Counted from the first letter of the stretch, positions 1 through 8,449 are shown. The stretch is DNA of 46,448 bases from Brevifilum sp029548365 (GCA_035376985.1 DAOSSA010000019.1:1-46448), one strand, 5' to 3'. Notes: generated from the letters alone by a model not told the origin. Numbers and translations are program-made.

Positions 1-60
1 CCTGGTCGCCTCGTCAAAAACCCGTACCGTCAGCAGCCGGGTGTCATCGCAGCCATCCAT
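1..60 (-). CDS. possible 5' end of a gene leaving the left edge
   Basis: On the minus strand an ATG at 60-58 opens a frame that stays open to the window edge (about 20 codons, starting MDGCDDTRLL). It is preceded by a purine-rich AAGAAGGGGG stretch at a usable ribosome-binding distance. The tRNA-Val gene lies just upstream on the same strand. Too short to recognise a family; it could be chance. Confidence 0.35.
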   Translation of the reverse strand, partial: MDGCDDTRLLTVRVFDEATR

Positions 61-81
61 CCCCCTTCTTTAACCCAAAAA

Positions 82-155
82 TGGGCGGAACAGGACTCGA
101 ACCTGCGACCTCTTCTGTGTAAGAGAAGCGCTCTAACCAACTGAGCTATCCGCCC
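82..155 (-). tRNA. tRNA-Val (anticodon UAC)
   Basis: The minus strand folds into a complete cloverleaf of 74 nt. The acceptor stem is GGGCGGA pairing with TCCGCCC, the D-arm contains AGCTCAGTTGGTTAGAGC, the anticodon stem CTTCT/AGAAG encloses the loop CTTACAC, and the T-arm contains GGTTCGAGTCC. The loop gives anticodon UAC, reading valine codons. The 3' CCA is not encoded. A TATAAT box lies upstream at 166-171. Confidence 0.97.
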
Positions 156-165
156 GGGAACAAAA

Positions 166-171
166 ATTATA
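166..171 (-). promoter_or_regulatory. -10 box of the tRNA-Val promoter
   Basis: A perfect TATAAT on the minus strand lies 10 bp before the tRNA 5' end. No good -35 hexamer is visible at 16-18 bp. The box sits in the short divergent space shared with the FAA hydrolase gene. Confidence 0.6.
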
Positions 172-206
172 CCGCATGCCCGGTTTTAAATGGTATCATT
201 CCTGGT

Positions 207-977
207 ATGAAAATCCTACGCTTTGAAACTCCCCTGCGCGGACCGCGCTACGGCTGGCTGTATGAAGACCGGGTCGGCGAGATCGATGGCGACCCCTTTG
301 ACGCCTTCCGCCGGCTCGACCCCGACCTGCCGGTGGATTCGGTGCGGCTTTTGTCCCCGGTTTTGCCCGGTAAGATCATCTGCGTGGGGCGTAACTATGC
401 AGCCCACGCACAGGAGCTTGGCAACCCGGTTGGCGAGATCCCCGTTTTGTTTTTCAAGCCCGGCAGCAGCCTGATCGGGCCTGGCGATGCGATTGTTTTG
501 CCGCCCCAATCTCAACAGGTGCAGCACGAGGCAGAATTGGCTGTGGTGATCGGGACGCGCGGGCGCTGGATCCCACCGGAGGAGGCGATGGACACCGTTT
601 TTGGCTACACCATCGCCAACGATGTCACCGCGCGGGATTTGCAGGGCAGCGATACGACCTGGACGCGCGCCAAGGGCTTCGACACCTTCTGCCCCCTGGG
701 TCCCTGGATCGAGACAGAATTTGATCCTGCAGATGCGCTGATCACCTGCCATGTCAGCCAGTCACTGCGCCAGATGGGCTCGACCCGCGATATGGTCTTT
801 TCCATTTCACGGTTGATCGCGTTTATCTCCTCGGTGATGACGCTGGAACCGGGGGACATCATCCTGACCGGCACTCCGTCAGGCGTCGGCGACCTGGTTG
901 ACGGCGACAGCGTCTCGATCACAATTGAGGGCCTGGGGACGCTTACCAACCTGGTAACCAGCGAACACAGGGTCTGA
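207..977 (+). CDS. fumarylacetoacetate hydrolase (FAH) family protein
   Basis: 256 aa, the usual length for the short FAHD1/YcgM-like branch. The family includes acylpyruvate hydrolases, oxaloacetate decarboxylases/tautomerases and ring-cleavage-product hydrolases, acting in the cytoplasm. Seen: the lid motif GRNYAAHAQE (residues 61-70), HEAELAVVIG with probable metal ligands Glu108 and Glu110, NDVTARD with Asp139, KGFDTFCPLGP (about 156-166) and the C-terminal LEPGDIILTGTPSGVG signature. The metal-site triad is therefore complete and activity is expected. The substrate cannot be read from sequence, and no catabolic neighbours point to one. The start ATG follows AT-rich DNA without a strong ribosome-binding site. 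The next gene starts 36 bp downstream and is probably co-transcribed. Confidence 0.93.
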   Translation: MKILRFETPLRGPRYGWLYEDRVGEIDGDPFDAFRRLDPDLPVDSVRLLSPVLPGKIICVGRNYAAHAQELGNPVGEIPVLFFKPGSSLIGPGDAIVLPPQSQQVQHEAELAVVIGTRGRWIPPEEAMDTVFGYTIANDVTARDLQGSDTTWTRAKGFDTFCPLGPWIETEFDPADALITCHVSQSLRQMGSTRDMVFSISRLIAFISSVMTLEPGDIILTGTPSGVGDLVDGDSVSITIEGLGTLTNLVTSEHRV

Positions 978-1012
978 TTGACATTTGAGGTTCGGCGGGT
1001 TAAATTAAGGCC

Positions 1013-1300
1013 ATGACTATCGGAATTTTAACGTTAACGCTGCACCTGCCGGACTGTCATTCCCTGAAGGAAAAGCGCCGACTGATCAAACCGATCGTAG
1101 CCCGGCTGCACAAAGAGTTTAATGTTTCAGTGGTGGAATACGGGCACCAGGACGTGTGGCAGAGCAGTGAATTGCTGATCGCGTGTGCGGCCAGCCCGGG
1201 CGTTCATGTTGAGAATACTTTATCGAAAATCATCGCCTTTTACGAACGTCACTGGCCCGATTTGCCGCTGATTGGCGAGAAAATCGAAATCATCGCATAG
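1013..1300 (+). CDS. DUF503 family protein
   Basis: 95 aa, typical for DUF503 (YlxP-like) proteins. The N-terminal strand followed by HSLKEKRRLIKPIVARLHKE is the family hallmark, as is the later VVEYGHQDVWQSSELLIAC segment (often EvdhqDlwqra). These small cytoplasmic proteins are often linked to the rbfA/infB translation region; their biochemical role is unsettled. Here the gene lies between an FAH-family gene and an SDR gene, with only 14 bp to the SDR start, so it is probably part of one transcript. The ATG starts after a weak ribosome-binding region (TTAAGG). Confidence 0.88.
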   Translation: MTIGILTLTLHLPDCHSLKEKRRLIKPIVARLHKEFNVSVVEYGHQDVWQSSELLIACAASPGVHVENTLSKIIAFYERHWPDLPLIGEKIEIIA

Positions 1301-1314
1301 AAAGAGGAGTTGTC

Positions 1315-2103
1315 ATGGACCTGGGATTAAAAGGAAAGATCGCCCTGTTGACCGGCGCAAGCCGCGGTCTGGGGCTGGCCACTGCCAGAGTGCTTGCCCA
1401 GGAGGGCGTCAATCTTGCACTTAACAGCCGTGACCCCAACAAACTGTCACAAGCAAACGAAGAATTGGCTGAATTTGGCGTTAAGGTGGCCCTGATTCCC
1501 GGTGATGTGACCGACCCAAAAATCCCTGGAAGACTGATTGACCAGGCTGTAGAGGCATTGGGCGGCCTGGACCTGCTGTTCACCAACTCGGGCGGACCGG
1601 CGCCAGCCGCATTTGAGGAAATTGATGATCCAACCTGGGAGCAGGCTGTTGAACTCTCTTTTCTAAGCCATGTCCGGCTGATCAGGGCTGCGCTGCCAGC
1701 GCTCAGGCGTTCGGAAGCGCCTTCGGTGCTCACCGTTACATCGCTATCGGTCAAACAGCCGATTCCCAACCTGGTGCTCTCCAACAGCATCCGGGCAGCG
1801 ACCGCCGGACTGACCAAAACCCTTGCGCTGGAACTGGGCGGCGAAGGAATCCGCTTCAACTCAATCCTACCCTCATGGACGCAGACGGAACGGGTGGAGC
1901 AGTTATTGGCTGATCGGGCCATGCGCAACAGAACCACGATTGAAGCCGAAATGCAGGCGCAAAACGCAGATGCCCCCCTGGGTCGCATGGCTAAGCCTGA
2001 GGAATTTGCCCGGGTGGCTGCCTTTTTGCTTTCTCCGGCGGCTTCTTACGTCACGGGTGTGCTGTTGTCGGTGGACGGCGGCACCTATAAGGGATTGGTT
2101 TGA
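1315..2103 (+). CDS. SDR family protein with atypical active site (FabG-like)
   Basis: 262 aa Rossmann-fold protein. The N-terminal TGASRGLGLATARVL dinucleotide-binding motif and NSR region are present, and the C-terminal GVLLSVDGGTYKGL matches FabG-like SDRs. The catalytic region is unusual: after the Ser of TVTSLSV, the expected YxxxK is replaced by a segment reading NLVLSNSIRAATAGL, without the Tyr and Lys. This matches what is known of a BKR-like SDR subgroup that lacks a perfect catalytic tetrad. It may use other residues, or bind NAD(P)H without classical ketoreductase chemistry. A strong ribosome-binding site (AAAGAGGAG) precedes the ATG. The stop lies a few bases before the following radical SAM gene, so the two are probably translationally linked. 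Confidence 0.88.
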   Translation: MDLGLKGKIALLTGASRGLGLATARVLAQEGVNLALNSRDPNKLSQANEELAEFGVKVALIPGDVTDPKIPGRLIDQAVEALGGLDLLFTNSGGPAPAAFEEIDDPTWEQAVELSFLSHVRLIRAALPALRRSEAPSVLTVTSLSVKQPIPNLVLSNSIRAATAGLTKTLALELGGEGIRFNSILPSWTQTERVEQLLADRAMRNRTTIEAEMQAQNADAPLGRMAKPEEFARVAAFLLSPAASYVTGVLLSVDGGTYKGLV

Positions 2104-2113
2104 GGTGGAGGTT

Positions 2114-3979
2114 GTGAAGGCAAAGAGCCTGCAAGAGCGGGTTGAACATCTCTTGCCGGCTGTGACCAAGCCGGGGCGCTATGTCGGGGGTGAGCTGAAC
2201 CAAGTCGTCAAGCCCTGGGAAAGTGTGCAAACGCATGTGGCGCTGGTGTTTCCGGATATTTATGACCTGGGTCAGGCCAACCTGGGGATTGCGATACTGT
2301 ATGACCTGCTTAACCAGCGGGTCGATGTTGCTGCAGAGCGCGCCTTTGCTCCCTGGGTAGACATGGAAGCCGCCATGCGCGATGCGGGCATTCCCCTGTT
2401 CAGCCTGGAGAATAAACGTCCCCTGGCTGATTTTGAGATCATCGGGGTCAGCTTGCCCTATGAAACCCTGTACACGAATTTCCTTAACATCCTCGACCTG
2501 TCGAAAATCCCCCTGTACAGTAAAGATCGTGAGGCCCAGCACCCCCTGGTGATCGCAGGCGGGCAGGCGGTTTTCAACCCGGAACCGGTAGCATCCTTCG
2601 TGGATGCCTTTGTCATCGGTGAGGGCGAGGAGGCTGCCCTGGACATTGTTGACGCGCACCAGGCCTGGGTTGAGTCGGGCGGTTCACGCCAGGATCTGCT
2701 GCTGCGGCTGGCGCAGATTCCGGGCGTCTATGTTCCCGCACTGGTTAAGGTGGATTATCACCCTGACGGCAAAATTAAAACCATTGAGCCTGCTGATTCG
2801 AGGGTGAAATTACCGGTGGTAAAACGCATCCTGGCAAAACTTCCACCGCCATTATCGCGCTTTTTGGTTCCCAACGTCGAGGTGGTGCACGAACGCGTCA
2901 GCATTGAGATTATGCGTGGCTGCACACGTGGCTGCCGCTTTTGCCACGCGGGGATGGTCAACCGACCGATCCGTGAGCGCGCGGCGATTGAGGTCATGGA
3001 AGCCCTGACCGCAGGCCTGGATCAGACTGGCTATGAGGAGGTCAGCCTGCTGTCACTGTCTTCTTCGGATCATAGCGAAATCATTCCCTTGATTGAGAGT
3101 TTGAGGGAGCTGTTAACGCAACGCCAGGTGGATATTTCGCTGCCCTCGCTGAGGATTGAATCCTTTTCTGATGAGCTGATGGATGGACTTCAATCGCTTT
3201 CGCCGGGCGGCGGGTTTACGATCGCGCCAGAGGCCGGCACGGAACGGATGCGCAACATCATCAACAAACCGCTACGCGATGCGGAACTGATGGACACCGT
3301 GCGCTCGGTGTTCGAGCATGGCTGGAAATCGCTCAAACTGTATTTCATGATCGGGCACCCGCAGGAAACGCTCTCTGATGTGGAAGCTATCGCTGATATA
3401 TGCAAAAGGGTACTCCACGAGGGGCGCCAGATAGCCGGTGGGCGGGTCAGGGTGCATGCCGGGGTGAGCACCTTCATTCCAAAACCGCATACACCGTTCC
3501 AGTGGGCTGCTTTTGATGACCCGGCCGCGATTGACGCCAAGCTGGCATTGCTGAAAGATGCTTTGAGGGGAAGCAAAATTAAGATGACCTGGAATGACCC
3601 GCGAGCATCGCTGCTGGAAGCCTGGCTGTCACGCGGTGACCGGCGCATAGCACCTGTAATCGAACGCGCCTGGCGAAAGGGTGCGCGTTTTGACGCCTGG
3701 GGCGACCAGTTCAGGTTTGAGCATTGGGAATCAGCCTTTGCTGAATGTGGTTTGGATCCGGATTTCTACAGTTTTAGAGAGCGTGACCTGGATGAAGTCT
3801 TACCCTGGGATCACATTAATGTCGGTGTTCGCAAATCCTTCCTGCAGGAAGATTACCGGCTGAGCCTGTCTGGAGGGGTGCGTCCAGATTGCCGTGACCA
3901 GTGTTACGCTTGCGGCATCCTGACCGCCTTCAGTGAGCTGCGACTTGCCCAGCCTGGCGGGGGGTGGAAATGCCCGTGA
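2114..3979 (+). CDS. radical SAM protein, TIGR03960-like
   Basis: About 621 aa from GTG 2114; GTG 2105 is an alternative, and the frame is open further upstream inside the SDR gene. I chose 2114 because the protein then starts like family members (KSLQERVEHLLPAVTKPGRY) and GGAGG lies just before it. The N-terminal third (VALVFPDIYDLGQANLGIAIL and following) resembles the cobalamin-binding-like domain of B12-type radical SAM enzymes. The [4Fe-4S]/SAM motif is CTRGCRFC, with Cys270, Cys274 and Cys277. A second Cys cluster, CRDQCYAC, lies at the C-terminus. Many bacteria fuse this protein to a DUF2344 domain; here that domain is the separate next gene, which overlaps by 10 bp. Function is unestablished; an RNA or ribosome modification role is often suspected from gene neighbourhoods elsewhere. 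Confidence 0.9.
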   Translation: MKAKSLQERVEHLLPAVTKPGRYVGGELNQVVKPWESVQTHVALVFPDIYDLGQANLGIAILYDLLNQRVDVAAERAFAPWVDMEAAMRDAGIPLFSLENKRPLADFEIIGVSLPYETLYTNFLNILDLSKIPLYSKDREAQHPLVIAGGQAVFNPEPVASFVDAFVIGEGEEAALDIVDAHQAWVESGGSRQDLLLRLAQIPGVYVPALVKVDYHPDGKIKTIEPADSRVKLPVVKRILAKLPPPLSRFLVPNVEVVHERVSIEIMRGCTRGCRFCHAGMVNRPIRERAAIEVMEALTAGLDQTGYEEVSLLSLSSSDHSEIIPLIESLRELLTQRQVDISLPSLRIESFSDELMDGLQSLSPGGGFTIAPEAGTERMRNIINKPLRDAELMDTVRSVFEHGWKSLKLYFMIGHPQETLSDVEAIADICKRVLHEGRQIAGGRVRVHAGVSTFIPKPHTPFQWAAFDDPAAIDAKLALLKDALRGSKIKMTWNDPRASLLEAWLSRGDRRIAPVIERAWRKGARFDAWGDQFRFEHWESAFAECGLDPDFYSFRERDLDEVLPWDHINVGVRKSFLQEDYRLSLSGGVRPDCRDQCYACGILTAFSELRLAQPGGGWKCP

Positions 3980-4626
3980 ACGCACATCCGCTGGGGATCA
4001 GCCGCATTCGTGTAGTCTACGCTAAACGCGACGCTCTGCGCTTTACGGGTCACCTGGATTTACAGCGCCTATGGGAACGCCTACTCAGGCGCAGCAAGCT
4101 GCCGCTGCGCTACACCCAGGGTTATCATCCCCGTGCCCGGCTGAACCTCGCTTCAGCCCTCCCGTTGGGGTTCATCAGCGATGAGGAACTGCTCGACTTC
4201 TGGATGGATGAGTGGCTCCCGCTGCCGGAAATCCAGCAGCGGTTGACTGCGGTTGCGCCGCCTGGACTGGAAATTTATTCAGTGCAGCAAGTCGATATGG
4301 GGGAAAACGCTCTGCAGGTGCAGATGAAAGCCAGTGAGTTTGTGGTCAGTTTTTATGATCCACAGGACATCCTGGAGCTCAATCACCAGGTTGAGCAATT
4401 GTTGAACCAAACAACGATCACAATAACACGCCGCAAAAAGACTTACAACCTGCGTCCGTTGATCCTGGATCTGGAAACTGCCACCGCTCCGGATGATGCA
4501 GCGATCCTGCGGATGCGCCTGAAAGCAGAAGCGGGCGCCACCGGTCGCCCCGATGACCTTCTGGAAACCCTGGGTTACCCCAATACCGCCTATCTCGTCC
4601 GCCGCACCCAATTATTGTTAAATTAG
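3970..4626 (+). CDS. DUF2344 / TIGR03936 family protein
   Basis: 218 aa from ATG 3970; GTG 3964 is an in-frame alternative. The run of G at 3957-3964 gives a ribosome-binding site that favours the ATG. Seen: the N-terminal IRVVYAKRDALRFTGHLDLQ and YTQGYHPRARLNLASALPLGF, both hallmarks of the TIGR03936 domain that follows TIGR03960 radical SAM proteins, often in one polypeptide. The start overlaps the end of the radical SAM gene by 10 bp, so the two are translationally coupled and probably form one complex. Molecular function is unknown. It is the last gene of this cluster; tRNA-Arg follows after about 170 bp. Confidence 0.88.
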   Translation: MPVNAHPLGISRIRVVYAKRDALRFTGHLDLQRLWERLLRRSKLPLRYTQGYHPRARLNLASALPLGFISDEELLDFWMDEWLPLPEIQQRLTAVAPPGLEIYSVQQVDMGENALQVQMKASEFVVSFYDPQDILELNHQVEQLLNQTTITITRRKKTYNLRPLILDLETATAPDDAAILRMRLKAEAGATGRPDDLLETLGYPNTAYLVRRTQLLLN

Positions 4627-4662
4627 CTGCACTGCACAGCTTACAGTGATAAAATCTACTCC

Positions 4663-4758
4663 TGATTCATAATTCCTGATTCCTGAATCCTGATTCCCAA
4701 TTTTTTAATCCCCCATTCCCCTTTCACCTTTCAGCTTTCCCCATTCCCCAATCCCCTA
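4663..4758. repeat. degenerate ATTCCxx-type repeat tract
   Basis: An intergenic stretch made of imperfect direct repeats of about 7-8 bp built on ATTC (ATTCCTG, ATTCCTGA, ATCCTG, ATTCCCA, then CATTCCCC-type units). It has no coding signal. It runs up to the tRNA-Arg promoter, where TTCCCC (4744-4749) lies 16 bp before the TATAAT box. Confidence 0.6.
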
Positions 4759-4765
4759 ACTCAGG

Positions 4766-4771
4766 TATAAT
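4766..4771 (+). promoter_or_regulatory. -10 box of the tRNA-Arg promoter
   Basis: A perfect TATAAT, 27 bp upstream of the tRNA. The only -35 candidate at normal spacing is TTCCCC at 4744-4749 (16-bp spacer), which belongs to the preceding repeat tract. Confidence 0.6.
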
Positions 4772-4798
4772 TTACCTGCTTGCGATCCACGCATGCAT

Positions 4799-4870
4799 GT
4801 TCCCGTGGCCTAAAGGATAAGGCGACGGCCTCCGGAGCCGTAAATGTGAGTTCGAATCTCACCGGGAATA
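4799..4870 (+). tRNA. tRNA-Arg (anticodon CCG)
   Basis: A 72-nt cloverleaf. The acceptor GTTCCCG pairs with CGGGAAT (one G-U), the D-arm is GCCTAAAGGATAAGGC, the anticodon stem ACGGC/GCCGT encloses CTCCGGA, and the T-arm is GTGAG-TTCGAAT-CTCAC. The anticodon CCG reads the arginine codon CGG. CCA is not encoded. Confidence 0.95.
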
Positions 4871-4936
4871 TTTTCCTTTAAAGCTGGCATCGTGTAAAAT
4901 TCAGGCATAAGTTTCCAAGTAAAAAAGGGAGAACCG

Positions 4937-6964
4937 ATGACGCTCAATGATCTCAAGGCTGAATACCAGGCTTTACAGGCTGAAATTCATTATCATAACT
5001 ATCGTTACCACGTGCTGAATGATCCTGTGATCAGCGATCCTGAATTTGATGTAAAACTGAAGCGTCTCAACGCTATTGAAGCAGCGCACCCGGAATGGGT
5101 CACACCCGATTCGCCTTCCCAGCGGGCCGGGGCTGAACCGCTGGAGCAGTTCACAAAGGTAGTCCACCCGGCGCCGATCCTCAGCCTGGGGAATGCATTC
5201 AACGAACAGGACCTGCGCGACTGGCATGCGCGCATCACTCGCCTGGATGCGCAGGCGGAGAGGGCGGATTTTGTCGTGGAACCCAAACTGGATGGGCTGA
5301 CCGTTGTGCTTCACTACCGCAACGGCAGCTTTGTTCAGGGGGCGACGCGCGGGAATGGTGAAGTAGGCGAGGATATTACCGAGAACCTGCGCACCATTAA
5401 AGCTCTCCCGCTGCATGTTCCGGTTTCGGCTGATGGACCCCGGGTTCCAACTGAGCTGGTCGTGCGCGGAGAAGCACTGATCACCAAAGCGGATTTTGAA
5501 GAGCTCAACCGCAGGCTGGAAGCTCAGGAGCAGAAAACGTACCTCAACCCGCGCAACACGGCTGCCGGCTCATTACGGCAACTGGATTCACGGATCACGG
5601 CGCAACGACCGCTGACTTTGCTGGTGTATGCGATTGTCCACCATGAAGGGGGCGATATTCCCACTACCCAATGGGGCACACTCAATTATCTGCGTGAACT
5701 GGGCTTCCCGGTGTCGATTGTCTCACGTCATTGCACGGCGTTGGAGGAAGTGATTCAATTATGTCTGGAAACCGACCCCAACGCCTTCCCCTACGAGGTG
5801 GATGGGATGGTGATCAAAATCAACGACCTGATCCTGTCTGAGCAACTGGGCGTTGCGGGGAAGGATCCACGAGGTGCGATTGCTTATAAATTCCCGGCGC
5901 AAGAAGTGACCACGCAGTTGAACGACATTGGTGTCAACGTGGGTCGCACAGGGGTGATTACACCCTATGCTATTTTGGAGCCTGTAGAGATTGGCGGGGT
6001 GATTGTAAAACAGGCGACCCTGCATAATTTTGACTTTATCCAGGAAAAAGATATCCGGGTTGGTGACCGGGTGCTGGTCAAGCGGGCTGGTGAGGTGATC
6101 CCGTATGTGATTGGCCCGATCGTAGACGTCCGTAGCGGTGACGAGCAGCCTTACCGCGTACCGCAAAACTGCCCTTCCTGTGGTGAGCCGATCGCGAATT
6201 CTGCCGGTGAGGTGGCTTATTACTGCACGAACAGCGCCTGCCCGGCACAACTGGTGCGCAACCTGGAGCATTTCGTCTCACGCGGCGCGATGGAGATCGT
6301 CGGTCTGGGGATCAATGTCGGTGAACAGCTCATCAACGCCGGGTTGGTCAAAGATATTGCTGATCTTTATCGCTTGAAGAAAAGCGACCTGCTTATATTA
6401 GAAGGTTTTGCCGATAAAAAAGCTGAAAACTTGCTCGCTGCAATCACGACCTCTAAGGCGCAACCCCTGGAGCGTCTGATCACCGGTCTGGGCATTCGCG
6501 GTGTGGGAGAGGTGGCTGCACAGACACTGGCCAGTCACTTTTCCGATCTGGATGCGCTTGGTCATGCCAACCAGGATGAGATCGAAGCGATTGAGGGTTT
6601 TGGACCCAATATTGCCGCTTCGATTGTGGAATGGTTCAGTTCTCATGAAAATCAGGGCGTGCTTTTGAAATTAAAAGACAGCGGGGTGTGGCCGCGCGCC
6701 GAATCGGACAGTGTTGCCGGGCACCAACCCCTGGCTGGATTAACCTTTGTCATTACCGGCACGCTGCCTACGCTTTCGCGCAGCGATGCAAAAAAGCTAA
6801 TCGAATCAAAGGGTGGAAAAGTCACCGGCAGCGTCAGTAGTAATACCGATTTCCTCGTCCTGGGCGCAGACCCGGGGTCGAAACTGGATCAAGCCCGGCA
6901 GCGGGGTGTTGCCACGCTTTCGGAAGACGATTTGCAGCAGTTAATCAAGAACCGCTCGACCTGA
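4937..6964 (+). CDS. ligA: NAD-dependent DNA ligase LigA
   Basis: 675 aa, full length for LigA, which seals nicks during replication and repair using NAD+. Domains in order: N-terminal Ia domain with the YHNYRYHVLNDPVISDPEFD NAD-binding motif; adenylation domain with the nucleotidyl Lys117 in EPKLDGL; ATRGNGEVGEDITEN; OB domain with the VGRTGVITPYA motif; a Cys4 zinc finger (CPSCGEP and later CTNSACP, around 415-435); helix-hairpin-helix repeats (GLGIRGVGEVAAQTL, IEGFGPNIAASI); and a C-terminal BRCT domain (LAGLTFVITGTL). All expected catalytic features are intact. The ATG follows AAAAAGGGAGAA, a good ribosome-binding site. It is transcribed alone, converging on the Ldh-family gene. Confidence 0.98.
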   Translation: MTLNDLKAEYQALQAEIHYHNYRYHVLNDPVISDPEFDVKLKRLNAIEAAHPEWVTPDSPSQRAGAEPLEQFTKVVHPAPILSLGNAFNEQDLRDWHARITRLDAQAERADFVVEPKLDGLTVVLHYRNGSFVQGATRGNGEVGEDITENLRTIKALPLHVPVSADGPRVPTELVVRGEALITKADFEELNRRLEAQEQKTYLNPRNTAAGSLRQLDSRITAQRPLTLLVYAIVHHEGGDIPTTQWGTLNYLRELGFPVSIVSRHCTALEEVIQLCLETDPNAFPYEVDGMVIKINDLILSEQLGVAGKDPRGAIAYKFPAQEVTTQLNDIGVNVGRTGVITPYAILEPVEIGGVIVKQATLHNFDFIQEKDIRVGDRVLVKRAGEVIPYVIGPIVDVRSGDEQPYRVPQNCPSCGEPIANSAGEVAYYCTNSACPAQLVRNLEHFVSRGAMEIVGLGINVGEQLINAGLVKDIADLYRLKKSDLLILEGFADKKAENLLAAITTSKAQPLERLITGLGIRGVGEVAAQTLASHFSDLDALGHANQDEIEAIEGFGPNIAASIVEWFSSHENQGVLLKLKDSGVWPRAESDSVAGHQPLAGLTFVITGTLPTLSRSDAKKLIESKGGKVTGSVSSNTDFLVLGADPGSKLDQARQRGVATLSEDDLQQLIKNRST

Positions 6965-6987
6965 TCGCTCGGTTCATTGAATAAAAC

Positions 6988-7061
6988 AAAAAATCCCTCC
7001 TCAAGGATCATACTGAGAGGATTGATATACTCCCGGTATTTCCTCGAAAGAGGGATGTTTT
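6988..7061. terminator. possible bidirectional terminator between convergent genes
   Basis: ATCCCTC (6993-6999) pairs with GAGGGAT (7050-7056). T-runs follow on the plus side (GTTTTT), and a run of A precedes on the left, giving T6 for the minus strand. It lies between ligA and the Ldh-family gene, which converge. The loop is long (about 50 nt) and may hold a further small hairpin, so efficiency is uncertain. Confidence 0.4.
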
Positions 7062-7078
7062 TGGATTGTGGTTAATCT

Positions 7079-8185
7079 TTAAAACGGAAACTTGTATTGT
7101 GACAACCCCAGCTTGTCGCGCACAAAGATCAAATCCTTCTGCAGGTTCGGGGGGAGTCTGACGCCATCTCTGCGCACCCGGATTTCTATTTCGTATTCTT
7201 TTTCACCGGCGCTGTAAATGCGCGCTTCGCCCGGGGCTTTGCGTGAGGCGCGCAGTTCCCTGAGGATCGAACCGGTGGTGCGTTTGAAGTCCTCCAGGTC
7301 GACAAAGCTTTCAATGTTCAGCGCCATGAAGAAATGCCCAACCTTGAAATGTGCGGGCGACCCATCAGGATTAACCCCTGAAAGCGCACTCAGGAAGGCG
7401 CCGGTCTGCAGAGAGGCGCTCAGGATTTCTACGATGGTCGCCAAACCATAGCCTTTGTGCCCTCCCAAGGTTTCACCGATCCCGCCCAGGGGCAAAAAGG
7501 CGGCTTCACCTTTAACCAGCGCGGCTAAGATTTCCTTCGGGTCGGTCAGGTAGTTGTTTTCAGGGTCAACCAGCCAGCCTTCCTGGGCTGGTTGATCTTC
7601 ACGCACGAATCTTTCTATCAAACCTCGCTGAACAATCGGTGTGGCAGCATCAAACAGGTAGGGGAAGGGTTCATCGGTTGGTGCGCCGAAGGCGATGGGG
7701 TTGGTGCCCAGCATGGGCATGGTTCCAAAGGTGGGGCATACCGAAGGGCGGGCGTTGGTGAAAGTGAAGCCCACCATGCCGGCATCCACCGCCATGGAAG
7801 GATAATAACCAGCAATACCGAAATGGGTTGAGTTTCTCACCGCCACCGAGCCCATCCCATAGGTGTGCGCTTTTTCAATCGCCAGGTTCATGGCGTATTT
7901 TGCAATCACCATACCCATACCATGGTTGCCATCCAATACAGCGGTGGTGGGGCTTTCACGGATAACGTCAATTTTTGTGTTGACATCGTGCTGACCGGTG
8001 ATCAGACGGTCATAATAATAGCGTAATCGACCGATCCCATGTGATTCAATCCCTCGAAGATCGGAAGCGATCATCACATCAGCACAGATTTGGGCGTCTT
8101 CCGGGGGAGTTCCAAAGGCAACAAAGCAATCCTTGATAAACTCCAGTAAAAAATCAACAGGCAGGTAAGCATCTTGGTTTGACAT
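7079..8185 (-). CDS. Ldh family oxidoreductase (malate / sulfolactate / ureidoglycolate dehydrogenase type)
   Basis: 368 aa from the ATG at 8185, chosen because AAAGGAG lies 6 bp upstream; the frame is open 15 codons further without a ribosome-binding site. These cytoplasmic NAD(P)-dependent 2-hydroxyacid dehydrogenases differ in fold from classic LDH/MDH. Seen: SDLRGIESHGIGRL near the N-terminus with the family-typical His in SHG, the VAVRNSTHFGIAGYY motif, LGTNPIAFGAPT and the C-terminal GGHKGYGLATIVEILS. The members reduce or oxidise malate, sulfolactate, ureidoglycolate or 2,3-diketogulonate; the substrate cannot be assigned here. The gene is monocistronic and converges on ligA. Confidence 0.92.
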   Translation of the reverse strand: MSNQDAYLPVDFLLEFIKDCFVAFGTPPEDAQICADVMIASDLRGIESHGIGRLRYYYDRLITGQHDVNTKIDVIRESPTTAVLDGNHGMGMVIAKYAMNLAIEKAHTYGMGSVAVRNSTHFGIAGYYPSMAVDAGMVGFTFTNARPSVCPTFGTMPMLGTNPIAFGAPTDEPFPYLFDAATPIVQRGLIERFVREDQPAQEGWLVDPENNYLTDPKEILAALVKGEAAFLPLGGIGETLGGHKGYGLATIVEILSASLQTGAFLSALSGVNPDGSPAHFKVGHFFMALNIESFVDLEDFKRTTGSILRELRASRKAPGEARIYSAGEKEYEIEIRVRRDGVRLPPNLQKDLIFVRDKLGLSQYKFPF

Positions 8186-8414
8186 AACGGCTCCTTTATT
8201 TGTTTTGGGCTTTCGAAAAGCCTCATCCATCCGATGAGACTATTTTTCCCATGGCTTCTCATTATATCCGATATGGCAACAGAGCATGCCAGCAATAGTT
8301 TGATAAAAGGGAATACGAGTGATGAACGACGTTACAGAATTTATTCGAGGTCAATATAAAGGAAAATACGCTTCCAACACCGCTTGCCTGTAATGAGCAA
8401 TGCCTTTTAATAAG

Positions 8415-8443
8415 CCAAAAACCGTCTAAAAAGACGGTTTTGG
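8415..8443 (-). terminator. Rho-independent terminator after tmRNA
   Basis: CCAAAAACCGTCT and AGACGGTTTTGG form a hairpin with an AAAA/TTTT loop just past the tmRNA 3' end. In the minus direction the 3' arm is U-rich (GGTTTTTGG), fitting termination of tmRNA. The plus strand reads similarly. Confidence 0.75.
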
Positions 8444-8449
8444 GGCTTG

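Noticed and set aside
1823..2113. Longer radical SAM protein starting inside the SDR gene
   Set aside because: The extra 97 residues are an out-of-frame reading of the SDR C-terminus; family members begin near KSLQERVEHLLP.
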